Below are positions 16,684 to 25,247 of a DNA stretch of 45,019 nt, piece after piece. The stretch's first letter is position 1, and each line of letters starts with the position of its first letter. A program made the translations under genes and the position numbers. The stretch is from Thaumasiovibrio sp043421945 (GTDB lineage: Bacteria; Pseudomonadota; Gammaproteobacteria; Enterobacterales; Vibrionaceae): assembly GCA_043421945.1 (NCBI GenBank), contig JBHOGO010000030.1, positions 1-45,019 of the forward strand, in the 5' to 3' direction. Under the pieces are notes generated by a model, which ran no database searches, was not told where the DNA came from, and saw nothing but the letters and a program-made list of their open reading frames with translations.

Positions 16684-16697
16684 TTGACATTAGTCAA
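16684..16697 (-). promoter_or_regulatory. arcA: FNR-like palindrome upstream of arcA
   Basis: TTGAC-ATTA-GTCAA has the 5-4-5 geometry of the FNR box (TTGAT-N4-ATCAA), with one symmetrical change in each half. It lies 278 bp upstream of the arcA ATG. FNR activation of arcA is known in E. coli, where the leader is also long. No well-placed -10 element is obvious, so this is a weak call. Confidence 0.35.
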
Positions 16698-17195
16698 TAA
16701 AATGAGCACATCTCCCTTAACATTCATACTTTGTCATACTTATTGTTTCTATAATGCATGTTGCTGTTATTATCAGCACTCATGCATAAAAATATAGTGA
16801 ATTGCAGCGCTTATCAAACCTTTTTATCACATATTGTGTAACATTTTGGAAACATGCGCCATGTGTGGATTATCATTACGACTCAGGGCTTTAGTGTGAT
16901 TCACTGTGTTTTTAAAATTGTTGCTGGTATTAACTCTATGAAAATTATGGTATTTGATTTTAGTTGTGGATGTTTTTTATTCTCATTATGAGCGTTCGGA
17001 CACACTTTGAAATGTTAAATTGTATCTTTTTGTGTCACGAGTGGCGTTTTCCGACTTTTTCTTCTCTACTTGGCTAAATCCTTATTTTTTCGGCTCTGTG
17101 TGAGCGAGCATCTTGTATCAAAATGAAGTCCAGCTCGTGCTTATTCGCAAAGAATCTAGAAAAAGTTCACATTTTCTTCGACTAAAGGAGCACAA

Positions 17196-17690
17196 ATGAA
17201 CGATTTGTTACCAGATCTGTGTGATGTTTACCCCGATGATGTGCAATGGTTGCCACTGCAATGGCATAGTTATGGAGGCAAGAAAGTTTTTTATGGAGAA
17301 GTTGTGACAGTGCGCTGTTATCACGATAATAGTTATGTCAGACGTTGGGTTAATCAGCCTGGTGAGGGAAAGGTGCTTTTTGTTGAAGGAAGCGGCTCAT
17401 TGCAAAAAGCGCTACTTGGTGATCAACTTGCGTTAAAAGCACAACTGAATGGATGGGCTGGGATTGTTGTTCATGGCGCTATTCGTGATGTTGACGCGAT
17501 TTCTAAAATGTCACTTGGGGTGATGGCGTTGGGATCTTGTCCGATAAAAACGAATAAGCGTGAGCTTGGTGAAGAGCAAGTCGCATTAAGGGTCGCAGGT
17601 TGTATCATTGCGCCGAAATACCACCTATACGCTGACCTAAATGGTGTGGTTATTTCTCGTCATGCACTGAACTTAGCGCTGCTTGATTAG
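17196..17690 (+). CDS. RraA-family protein (RNase E activity regulator-like)
   Basis: The 164-residue protein aligns with E. coli RraA over its length: LCDVYPDDVQ (LCDIYQEDV), GKVLFVEGSGSLQKALLGD (GRVLVVDGGGSVRRALVD), GWAGIVVHGAIRDVD (GLVIYGAVRQVD) and YHLYADLNGVVIS (HLYADNTGIILS). RraA forms a ring trimer that binds and inhibits RNase E. Vibrios carry two RraA homologues, and this looks like the more divergent copy, so I give no symbol. Some family members are metal-dependent aldolases, but the RraA-like match is closer. A strong Shine-Dalgarno, AAAGGAG, precedes ATG 17196. It stands alone after a long non-coding stretch, divergent from arcA and convergent with the next gene. Confidence 0.82.
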   Translation: MNDLLPDLCDVYPDDVQWLPLQWHSYGGKKVFYGEVVTVRCYHDNSYVRRWVNQPGEGKVLFVEGSGSLQKALLGDQLALKAQLNGWAGIVVHGAIRDVDAISKMSLGVMALGSCPIKTNKRELGEEQVALRVAGCIIAPKYHLYADLNGVVISRHALNLALLD

Positions 17691-17760
17691 GCGATGTGAT
17701 AGGGCAGTAACGTCTTTTTATTTGAGATAATGTATTCGAGTTTGGGTTAGCGCGAACAGG

Positions 17761-18240
17761 TTAGAAGCGGTAGCCAATGCCTAATATATATTGCTGCTCA
17801 ACATCTTCGTAATCATAAGTTGCATGCACGTTGACTTTGTCTGTGATGTGATAGCGGCTAGAGACTTCGAAGCTGACTGGACTAGGGCTTTTTTCTTCAC
17901 TGCTAGTGCTTTCTTCAGGTTGGCTGGTGAGTGCTGTCGTGACGGCGGATTCAATGGATATACGTGGCGTAAGCCCGTATTTAATACCACTTGTTACACC
18001 TCTTGTTGGTTCAATGACTTCATTGCCTGAATAGAGTGATGTGCTGAGATAGAGTTGTAGATTGTTCGAAACAGAATAGGAATAGCCGCTGTTAAGCTGC
18101 CAAACATCAAAGCTGTGTTTGCGTACTGATTGAGATGATAAGTACCAACCATTTTCTGTTGTAGGCGGTGTTTCTGGTTCAGCATACACGGCAGTAGCAC
18201 AAAATAATAAACTACACGCAATAAGCGACGTAAGTTTCAT
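17761..18240 (-). CDS. Small predicted outer-membrane beta-barrel protein
   Basis: No named family is recognised. The 159-residue product starts with a clear signal peptide (MKLTSLIACSLLFCATAVYA, cleavage after AYA-like VYA). The mature part shows alternating hydrophobic strands such as LQLYLSTSLYSG, VSFEVSSRYHI and VNVHATYDYEDV. It ends in QQYILGIGYRF: a C-terminal aromatic residue of the type recognised by the BAM machinery. A low-complexity Ser/Glu/Pro stretch at about residues 108-122 may be an exposed loop. GGAGGGT precedes the ATG. It may be a small eight-strand barrel in the outer membrane; function is unknown. Translation in vivo seems likely from signal, RBS and composition. Confidence 0.7.
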   Translation of the reverse strand: MKLTSLIACSLLFCATAVYAEPETPPTTENGWYLSSQSVRKHSFDVWQLNSGYSYSVSNNLQLYLSTSLYSGNEVIEPTRGVTSGIKYGLTPRISIESAVTTALTSQPEESTSSEEKSPSPVSFEVSSRYHITDKVNVHATYDYEDVEQQYILGIGYRF

Positions 18241-18333
18241 CTGTTACCCTCCGTGAGTCTGTGCCGAAACTTTATAGTAGCGCATGAGTGCGACTTATTA
18301 CATATCCATTCTCAGAAAGTTCCATGAATGTTT

Positions 18334-18358
18334 AGAATTAAATAACATATTTAATTCT
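18334..18358. repeat. Perfect AT-rich inverted repeat overlapping the aceK stop
   Basis: AGAATTAAATA (18334-18344) and TATTTAATTCT (18348-18358) form an 11-bp palindrome with a 3-nt gap. It spans the aceK stop codon at 18351-18353. It is too AT-rich to be a typical intrinsic terminator and may influence mRNA 3'-end stability or bind a protein. Confidence 0.45.
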
Positions 18359-20063
18359 CAAAAGAATATGCTTTGTTATAAGGATACACATCAGTCACTT
18401 GCCCATGCTTGACTTGATCTTGAAGGCGCTTCCAAAGATCCGCGGTGAAAATATCGGCGTGAACACTCTCGAAAAGATCCCTTGTAGGGCGATCAACAAA
18501 CAAAAAGGTTCGAAATTCTTCAGGGAAAACATCGTTTGCACCGACACTATACCAAGGCTCAGAAGCCATCTCTTGTTCTGGGGTTTTGGCTTCAGGAATT
18601 TTCCGAAAGTTGACCTCCTCCATATAACTAATTTCATCATAGTCATAAAAGACAACACGCTGGTGGCGAGTCACACCAAAGTTTTTGAGAAGCATATCAC
18701 CAGGAAAAATATTGGCTGCCGCAAGCTGCTTTAGCGCATTGCCGTAATCGGTTACTGCATGGCGTTTCTCATCCTCAGTCGCTGTTTCTAAATAGAGGTT
18801 GAGAGGCGTCATCCTGCGCTCCATGTATAGGTGCTTAATGAGTACTTTATCGTCTTTAAGCTCAATGATGGAAGGAGCGACCTCCAAAAGCTCATCAAGA
18901 AGCGCTTTGCTAAAACGATGGCGATCGAAAACGAAATTACGGTACTCTTGAGTATCTGCCATTCTTCCTACTCGATCATGCTCTTTAACGAGTTTGTATT
19001 TCTCTTTTACCATGTCGTGCGTGATGGCTTTTTGCGGAGCAAATTTGTCTTTGATTATCTTAAAGACAAAATCATAAGAAGGCAGCGTAAAGACCGACAT
19101 GACCATACCTTTGATACCAGGTGCTAGCTCGAATTGGTCATTGGAGTTTTCTATATGAGTCAGGTACTCGCGATAGAGTTCCGTTTTGCCATGCTTTTGG
19201 CAACCTATTGCTGTGTAGAGTTCCGCTAAGGTTTTATTTGGCATTAGTTGGCGCAGAAAAGTCACTAATGCTGAAGGTGCGGAGCAGTAAACCATAAAAT
19301 AGGAACGTGCAAAGCCAAAGATAATACTCATTTCTTGGCGACTGCAGATGCAGGCATCGATATAGACGCTGCCGTTACGGTTAAGGATAGGAATCACAAT
19401 CGGGATAGCCTCTCGCCCTTCTAGATACACCTTACCAATGAGGTAAGCGGCTTTATTCCTAAAGAATGGTTCTTTAATCATCTCGATATGGGACTCTACT
19501 TCTTGGCAATCAGGGATTTGCTCTAGCACGCTATATGCTAGCGCTGTGGTATCTCGCTCTCGGTTTTCCCACGGGATATGAAACGACACATCATCGATAA
19601 TTCGCTCAATGGCAGGAGAAAGATTGCCATTAATGACATAGTGCTTTGTGATGCCTGTGGGGTAGGTCGGCAGACGATCTTGTTGAGAGCTGCGAACAAA
19701 TAGCTTCTCGTGTTCAATATTCCGGTGTTCAAAGATGCGGCAATAAACAGAGTTAAAGAAGCTTTCCGCAATATCGTAACGAGGGTAATCAAGTAATAGA
19801 TCTTCGTATTCTGCCTTTACGGCCATGAGGAACTGTCGATTCGCGTATTTACGCCCAAGCATGATCTGAATCTGGTCTGTCACGAGTGATACGTGGCGTT
19901 GATAAAAGGAGATGCGCTTTTTCATGGCAAGGTGAACTTCATGCCAATCAGCTTCTTCAAAGCGTTGTTGTGCACCTGCTGTGACATCGAGAAAGCGACC
20001 AAACATCGCGTCTGAGCCTTGAAGAATAGTATGAGCAACCAGTTGTTCCATCGCAGCAGTCAT
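18351..20063 (-). CDS. aceK: Isocitrate dehydrogenase kinase/phosphatase
   Basis: AceK phosphorylates isocitrate dehydrogenase to divert flux into the glyoxylate shunt and removes the phosphate again. The 570-residue length matches the family (578 in E. coli). Family landmarks include the ATP-binding loop APGIKGMVMSVFTLPSYDFV, VKEKYKLVKEHDRVGRMADT, LYMERRMTPLNLYLE, and the kinase-like segment NIFPGDMLLKNFGVTRHQ followed by VVFYDYDEISYM. In enterobacteria aceK ends the aceBAK operon; here it stands alone between an outer-membrane-like gene and the divergent thr operon, so it has its own promoter within 20064-20307. Identity is firm. Confidence 0.96.
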   Translation of the reverse strand: MTAAMEQLVAHTILQGSDAMFGRFLDVTAGAQQRFEEADWHEVHLAMKKRISFYQRHVSLVTDQIQIMLGRKYANRQFLMAVKAEYEDLLLDYPRYDIAESFFNSVYCRIFEHRNIEHEKLFVRSSQQDRLPTYPTGITKHYVINGNLSPAIERIIDDVSFHIPWENRERDTTALAYSVLEQIPDCQEVESHIEMIKEPFFRNKAAYLIGKVYLEGREAIPIVIPILNRNGSVYIDACICSRQEMSIIFGFARSYFMVYCSAPSALVTFLRQLMPNKTLAELYTAIGCQKHGKTELYREYLTHIENSNDQFELAPGIKGMVMSVFTLPSYDFVFKIIKDKFAPQKAITHDMVKEKYKLVKEHDRVGRMADTQEYRNFVFDRHRFSKALLDELLEVAPSIIELKDDKVLIKHLYMERRMTPLNLYLETATEDEKRHAVTDYGNALKQLAAANIFPGDMLLKNFGVTRHQRVVFYDYDEISYMEEVNFRKIPEAKTPEQEMASEPWYSVGANDVFPEEFRTFLFVDRPTRDLFESVHADIFTADLWKRLQDQVKHGQVTDVYPYNKAYSFEN

Positions 20064-20307
20064 AAACGTTCCCTGATTAAAATGTTCAGCAAGTAATAAT
20101 ATTGTTACTTGTGACTTAATTTAGTCTATGGAGAAAGCGTAGCAGAGGCTATGCAATAGGCTCCTGAAATGTCTCATTAATTTCAGATATGTGGCGCGTG
20201 TTCTTGCACGATAAAATACCAGTTTTTTTTGTTTTTTGTTGACGAGTTAGTAAAAAACCTGTAACTCTAGATGCAACGCAATTAAGTGAAAGCATGACAT
20301 AACATAA

Positions 20308-20373
20308 ATGCATAACGTAACCCGCATGATTATTACCACCACAATTACCGGCATTATTGTTGGGGCGGGCTAA
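20308..20373 (+). CDS. thrL: thr operon leader peptide
   Basis: This frame encodes MHNVTRMIITTTITGIIVGAG, rich in threonine and isoleucine codons, just before an attenuator. In thr attenuation, ribosome stalling at these codons when charged tRNA-Thr or tRNA-Ile is scarce prevents terminator formation. Two in-frame ATGs are possible: 20308 (21 codons) and 20326 (15 codons). Neither has a strong Shine-Dalgarno. The run of Ile and Thr codons follows the second one. GCGGGC at 20365-20370 can pair with GCCCGC at 20394-20399 as an antiterminator. A TTGACG at 20239-20244 could be a -35 element, though no good -10 follows. Confidence 0.8.
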   Translation: MHNVTRMIITTTITGIIVGAG

Positions 20374-20392
20374 TACGCGAAAGAATCAGATA

Positions 20393-20426
20393 AGCCCGCA
20401 CCTCAACAAGGTGCGGGCTTTTTTTT
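20393..20426 (+). terminator. thr operon attenuator
   Basis: AGCCCGCACCT (20393-20403), loop CAACA, AGGTGCGGGCT (20409-20419), then an eight-T run ending at 20426. This is an 11-bp GC-rich hairpin 20 bp after the leader stop and 36 bp before thrA, the expected attenuator position. Confidence 0.93.
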
Positions 20427-20461
20427 AACTTATTTTTAGACAGGATGTTGGGAGTATTGGG

Positions 20462-22921
20462 ATGCGAGTATTAAAATTTGGAGGGTCATCTCTAGCGGAT
20501 GCAGGACGTTTTTTACGAGCGGCAGACATCATTGCGAATAATGCACGCCAAGAAGAAGTGGCCGTAGTTTTGTCCGCACCGGGTAAAGTGACGAATAAGC
20601 TAGTGGCAGTGATCGAAAATACCATTGCTCACGGTGAGGCCGATCGTCAAGTGACCGAGTTGGAGAATGTGTTTAAGGATCTTTTTGATGGTATTGAAGC
20701 ACAGGTACCTCGCTTTGACCGTCAAGTTGTAGAACAAAAGCTTCATAGCACAGTGACTCAGCTTAAGCAGTATGTTCATGGCATTGCCTTGCTAGGCCTT
20801 TGTCCTGATAACGTTTATGCTCGTATCATCAGTAAAGGTGAGCGCGTTTCTATTGTTACCATGAAAGCGGTGTTAGAAGCGCAGGATCAAGCGGCAAGCT
20901 TGATTGATCCCGTTGCTTATCTTTATGCCAAAGGTGAGCATCTTGAAGCGATGGTTGATATCGATATCTCGACAGCCAATTTTAAACGCGCTCCGCTTCC
21001 GGAAGGCCACGTTAATATTATGCCTGGTTTTACTGCAGGTAATGAAAAAGGGGAGCTTGTTACTCTAGGGCGTAATGGCTCTGACTATTCAGCCGCGGTT
21101 CTTGCCGCGTGCTTGCGTGCAGAGTGTTGTGAGATCTGGACCGACGTTGATGGTGTATACAGCTGTGATCCACGAATTGTGCCTGATGCGCGTTTATTAA
21201 AATCATTGAGCTATCAGGAAGCGATGGAATTGTCATACTTCGGCGCGTCGGTATTGCACCCAAAAACCATTGCACCCATTGCGCAGTTCCATATCCCTTG
21301 TTTGATTAAAAATAGCTTTAGCCCACAAGGCGCAGGTACGCTCATTGGTCAAGACACCGGTGAAGATAATCTCTCGATCAAAGGGATCACGACGCTTGAT
21401 AAGCTGACCATGGTCAATGTTTCTGGACCGGGTATGAAAGGCATGGTGGGCATGGCAAGCCGCGTCTTTGGTGCCATGTCGACGGCTGGCGTTTCTATTG
21501 TCTTAATCACACAATCATCGTCGGAATACAGCATTAGCTTCTGTATTGAGTCTCAAGATAAAGTCGCTGCCCAAACGGCCCTTCAAGATGCTTTTGAACT
21601 TGAATTAAAAGATGGCTTGCTAGAGCAAGTCGAGTACACCGATGATGTTGCGATTGTCACGCTGGTGGGCGACGGTATGCGAACATCAAAAGGGATAGCG
21701 TCACTCTTCTTTACTTCATTAGCCGAAGTGAATGTGAACATTGTTGCGATTGCACAAGGATCATCTGAGCGTGCGATTTCAGCGGTTATCCCTTCTGATT
21801 CAATTTCAGAAGCGATCAAGGCGTGTCATGAAAACCTCTTTAACTCTAAGCACTACCTTGATGTGTTTGTGGTTGGTGTCGGTGGTGTTGGTGGCGAACT
21901 CGTTGATCAAATTCACCGTCAACAGGCGAAGTTAGCCTCTCAGGATATTGAAGTTCGCGTTTGTGGATTAATTAATAGCCGCGGCATGGTCTTAGATCAT
22001 AACGGTGTTGCTCTTGATAACTGGCGTGATCGTGTGGCTGAGCCGGAACAAGCCTTTAGTTTAGCGAGCATGATCCAGCTGGTAAAACGTCATCACATTA
22101 TCAACCCTGTGATCGTTGACTGTACCTCTGATCAGAGTATCGCAGACCAATACGTCGATTTCCTATCGTCTGGTTTCCATGTCATTACTCCAAACAAGAA
22201 AGCGAATACGGCGAGCATGGATTACTACCATCAGCTTCGTCAGGCCGCCCGCGGTACTCGTCGTAAGTTTATGTATGACACCACTGTTGGGGCAGGTCTT
22301 CCTGTTATTGAAAACCTACAGAACTTATTAGCGGCGGGTGATGAGCTTGAGCGCTTCAGTGGTATTTTGTCGGGTTCTTTGTCGTATATATTCGGTAAGC
22401 TCGATGAAGGAATGAGCTTCAGTGAAGCCACCAAAATTGCGCGAGGTAATGGCTTTACCGAACCGGATCCTCGTGACGATCTGTCTGGAATGGACGTTGC
22501 TCGTAAGTTGCTCATTTTGGCGCGTGAATCAGGCCTTCACTTAGAGCTCGATGATGTGGTCGTTGAGCAAGCACTGCCACCGGGCTTTGATGACAGTGGT
22601 GATGTTGAAGACTTTATGGCGCGATTGCCTGAAGCGGATGCTTATTTCAGTGATTTGGTGTCAAAGGCAGCAGAAGAAGGCAAGGTGCTGCGCTACGTTG
22701 GTGAGATTATCGATAACCAGTGCCAAGTGAAATTGGTTGCTGTTGATGGTGATGATCCGATGTTTAAGATAAAAGATGGTGAGAATGCACTAGCATTCTA
22801 TAGCCGTTATTATCAACCGATCCCGCTTGTACTGCGTGGTTACGGTGCTGGTAATGAAGTGACCGCAGCAGGTGTGTTTGCAGACTTGATGCGTACTCTT
22901 GGTTGGAAATTGGGAGTTTAA
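20462..22921 (+). CDS. thrA: Bifunctional aspartokinase I/homoserine dehydrogenase I
   Basis: This fusion enzyme carries out the first and third steps of the aspartate-to-threonine pathway. The 819-residue protein (820 in E. coli) has the aspartokinase domain at about 1-290 (MRVLKFGGSSLADAGRF, TLGRNGSDYSAAVLAA), paired ACT regulatory domains at about 310-450, and homoserine dehydrogenase from about 460 (VFVVGVGGVGGELVDQ, TPNKKANT, GAGLPVIENLQNLL, GFTEPDPRDDLSGMDVARK). The ACT domains are where threonine feedback acts. ATG 20462 follows the attenuator and a GGGAG-type ribosome site. thrB starts 2 bp after its stop. Confidence 0.97.
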   Translation: MRVLKFGGSSLADAGRFLRAADIIANNARQEEVAVVLSAPGKVTNKLVAVIENTIAHGEADRQVTELENVFKDLFDGIEAQVPRFDRQVVEQKLHSTVTQLKQYVHGIALLGLCPDNVYARIISKGERVSIVTMKAVLEAQDQAASLIDPVAYLYAKGEHLEAMVDIDISTANFKRAPLPEGHVNIMPGFTAGNEKGELVTLGRNGSDYSAAVLAACLRAECCEIWTDVDGVYSCDPRIVPDARLLKSLSYQEAMELSYFGASVLHPKTIAPIAQFHIPCLIKNSFSPQGAGTLIGQDTGEDNLSIKGITTLDKLTMVNVSGPGMKGMVGMASRVFGAMSTAGVSIVLITQSSSEYSISFCIESQDKVAAQTALQDAFELELKDGLLEQVEYTDDVAIVTLVGDGMRTSKGIASLFFTSLAEVNVNIVAIAQGSSERAISAVIPSDSISEAIKACHENLFNSKHYLDVFVVGVGGVGGELVDQIHRQQAKLASQDIEVRVCGLINSRGMVLDHNGVALDNWRDRVAEPEQAFSLASMIQLVKRHHIINPVIVDCTSDQSIADQYVDFLSSGFHVITPNKKANTASMDYYHQLRQAARGTRRKFMYDTTVGAGLPVIENLQNLLAAGDELERFSGILSGSLSYIFGKLDEGMSFSEATKIARGNGFTEPDPRDDLSGMDVARKLLILARESGLHLELDDVVVEQALPPGFDDSGDVEDFMARLPEADAYFSDLVSKAAEEGKVLRYVGEIIDNQCQVKLVAVDGDDPMFKIKDGENALAFYSRYYQPIPLVLRGYGAGNEVTAAGVFADLMRTLGWKLGV

Positions 22922-22923
22922 TC

Positions 22924-23880
22924 ATGAGCGTAGTGGTTTATGCCCCGGCCTCTATCGGGAATGTGAGTGTCGGCTTTGATGTGTTAGGGGCGGCAGTCTC
23001 CCCGATTGATGGCACACGCCTTGGTGACCGTGTTGAAGTTAAGCTTGGTGATACGCCGTTTAGCTTAGTGTGCGCAGGCAGTTTTGTTGAAAAACTCCCT
23101 AAAGATGAAAAAGACAATATCGTTTACGACTGCTGGGTTGTTTTTGGTCGTGAATTGAAAAAGAAAGGCATCACTTTAAAGCCTGTAGCAATGACGCTTG
23201 AGAAAAACATGCCTATCGGCTCTGGCTTAGGGTCGAGTGCATGCTCTATCGTTGCTGCGCTTGATGCTCTTAATCAGTTTCATGATTCAGCGTTGTCTGA
23301 AATGGAACTGCTGGCATTGATGGGTGAAATGGAAGGACAGATCTCTGGGGGCGTTCACTACGATAATGTGGCGCCTTGCTACCTAGGGGGATTACAATTG
23401 ATGGTTGAAGAGCTTGGTATTATCAGCCAAGCTGTGCCGAGCTTCGATGAGTGGTATTGGGTGATGGCATACCCGGGTATTACGGTCTCTACAGCAGAGG
23501 CGCGTTCCATTTTGCCCTCGCAATATCGCCGCCAAGATATTATTGCTCATGGTCGCCATTTGGGGGGCTTTATTCATGCGTGCCATACACAGCAGCCTGA
23601 ACTTGCCGCCAAAATGATCAATGATGTGATTGCGGAACCTTATCGAGCACAATTACTGCCAGGCTTTGCGAAAGCTCGTCAATGGGCAGCAGATGCTGGC
23701 GCATTAGCGACAGGTATTTCTGGCTCAGGACCGACGCTGTTTAGTGTCTGTGCGAGTAAAGAAACGGCCGAACGCGTTGCGCGATGGCTGAATGATAATT
23801 ACGTTCAAAATGAAGAAGGATTTGTCCATGTGTGCAAATTAGACACACAGGGCTCACAGGTAACAGGAAGTAAACTATGA
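22924..23880 (+). CDS. thrB: Homoserine kinase
   Basis: ThrB is a GHMP-family kinase that phosphorylates homoserine. The ATP-binding motif PIGSGLGSSA lies at residues 97-106, and the C-terminal GHMP motif is ATGISGSGPTLF. The N-terminus MSVVVYAPASIGNVSVGFD matches relatives, so I choose ATG 22924, 2 bp past thrA with GGGAG upstream. An in-frame codon at 22903 lies inside thrA and would add seven unlikely residues. The stop overlaps the thrC ATG by four bases (ATGA), giving a coupled thrABC operon. Confidence 0.96.
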   Translation: MSVVVYAPASIGNVSVGFDVLGAAVSPIDGTRLGDRVEVKLGDTPFSLVCAGSFVEKLPKDEKDNIVYDCWVVFGRELKKKGITLKPVAMTLEKNMPIGSGLGSSACSIVAALDALNQFHDSALSEMELLALMGEMEGQISGGVHYDNVAPCYLGGLQLMVEELGIISQAVPSFDEWYWVMAYPGITVSTAEARSILPSQYRRQDIIAHGRHLGGFIHACHTQQPELAAKMINDVIAEPYRAQLLPGFAKARQWAADAGALATGISGSGPTLFSVCASKETAERVARWLNDNYVQNEEGFVHVCKLDTQGSQVTGSKL

Positions 23881-25157
23881 AGCTGCATAATTTAAAAGAT
23901 CACAGTGAACAGGTGTCATTTGCGCAGGCTGTTCGACAGGGGTTAGGCCGCAATCAAGGTCTATTTTTCCCTGAAACACTGCCATTTTTTGATGATATCG
24001 ATGCGCTGCTTGCACTCGATTTTCATACGCGTAGTGCAAAAATTTTGTCTGAGATGCTGGGAGATGAGTTCACTGAGGCTGAAGTGAAAGCCTTGGTTGA
24101 GCAGGCTTTCCAATTCCCTGCACCGATTAAGCAAGTGCAAGAAGGCATTCATGCACTTGAACTGTTCCATGGTCCGACACTGGCATTCAAAGACTTTGGT
24201 GGTCGCTTCATGGCTCAGTCATTGGCTGCTGTTTCTGATGATGGCAAGATCACGATCTTAACGGCTACATCGGGTGATACAGGGGCAGCTGTTGCTCACG
24301 CCTTTTATGGTATGGAGAACATCAAAGTTGTGATTCTCTATCCAAAAGGCAAAATCAGCCCGCTGCAAGAGGCGCTGTTCTGTACCCTGGGTGACAACAT
24401 TACCACCGTCGCAGTCACGGGTGATTTTGATGATTGCCAAGCGCTGGTTAAGCATGCCTTTGATGATGAAGCACTGCGCCAAGAGATCGGTTTGAACTCA
24501 GCCAACTCGATCAATATCAGTCGTTTAATGGCTCAGATTTGCTATTACTTTGAGGCGGTTGCTCAGCTGCCTAAAGCCGCTCGTGAAGAGCTGGTCATTT
24601 CAGTACCAAGTGGTAACTTTGGTAACCTGACAGCGGGTCTATTAGGTAAAGCGATGGGACTACCGGTCAAACGCTTTATTGCAGCAACTAACGTCAATGA
24701 TACCGTACCACGTTACCTTGAAACGGGTGAGTGGGATCCGAAACCGACAGTCGCCACACTTTCGAATGCAATGGATGTGAGTCAACCTAATAACTGGCCA
24801 CGTATCGAAGCACTTTGTGAGCGCAAAGGCTGGGGGCTCAATGAGCTAGGTAAAGGGGCGGTTACCGACGAAGAGTCGAAAGAGAGTGTTCGTGCATTGA
24901 ATGCGAAAGGCTACTTGTGTGAGCCACATGGTGCGATTGCATACCGTGTACTTGAAGAGCAGCTGCAGTCTGGTGAAACAGGTCTCTTCTTATGTACAGC
25001 GCACCCTGCGAAGTTTAAAGAAGCCGTTGATGACATCCTTGAATGTGATATTGATTTACCGGCTCCGTTGGCTAAGCATGCCGTCATGCCTTTGCTGTCA
25101 CTAGAGCGTGAAGCTGATTTTGAACAGCTAAAGCAAGTATTACGTGATGCCCAATAA
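23877..25157 (+). CDS. thrC: Threonine synthase
   Basis: ThrC is a PLP-dependent lyase that converts O-phosphohomoserine to threonine, the last step of the pathway. The 426-residue protein has the PLP lysine K105 in TLAFKDFGGRF and the phosphate-binding VPSGNFGNLTAG. The C-terminal catalytic region contains CEPHGAIAYRVL and CTAHPAKFKEAV. It overlaps thrB by four bases, and the terminator at 25188-25215 closes the operon. Assignment is firm. Confidence 0.97.
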   Translation: MKLHNLKDHSEQVSFAQAVRQGLGRNQGLFFPETLPFFDDIDALLALDFHTRSAKILSEMLGDEFTEAEVKALVEQAFQFPAPIKQVQEGIHALELFHGPTLAFKDFGGRFMAQSLAAVSDDGKITILTATSGDTGAAVAHAFYGMENIKVVILYPKGKISPLQEALFCTLGDNITTVAVTGDFDDCQALVKHAFDDEALRQEIGLNSANSINISRLMAQICYYFEAVAQLPKAAREELVISVPSGNFGNLTAGLLGKAMGLPVKRFIAATNVNDTVPRYLETGEWDPKPTVATLSNAMDVSQPNNWPRIEALCERKGWGLNELGKGAVTDEESKESVRALNAKGYLCEPHGAIAYRVLEEQLQSGETGLFLCTAHPAKFKEAVDDILECDIDLPAPLAKHAVMPLLSLEREADFEQLKQVLRDAQ

Positions 25158-25187
25158 CGGGCTAAGTCGCCAGTAATCTCAAGATCA

Positions 25188-25215
25188 AAAAAGGCAGCGT
25201 CATCGCTGCCTTTTT
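25188..25215. terminator. Bidirectional terminator between thrC and grcA
   Basis: AAAAAGGCAGCG (25188-25199), loop TCAT, CGCTGCCTTTTT (25204-25215). It is flanked by A and T tracts on both sides and sits between two convergent genes, so it can end both transcripts. Confidence 0.92.
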
Positions 25216-25247
25216 ATTTACTCGTCTTACTGACTCGTCGCTATAAA

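Noticed and set aside
16854..16991. A 45-codon plus-strand ORF in the arcA/rraA-like gap (starts MRHVWIIITTQG)
   Set aside because: Only a weak GGA precedes the ATG and no homologue is recalled; composition matches AT-rich spacer DNA. It remains possible but is not supportable.
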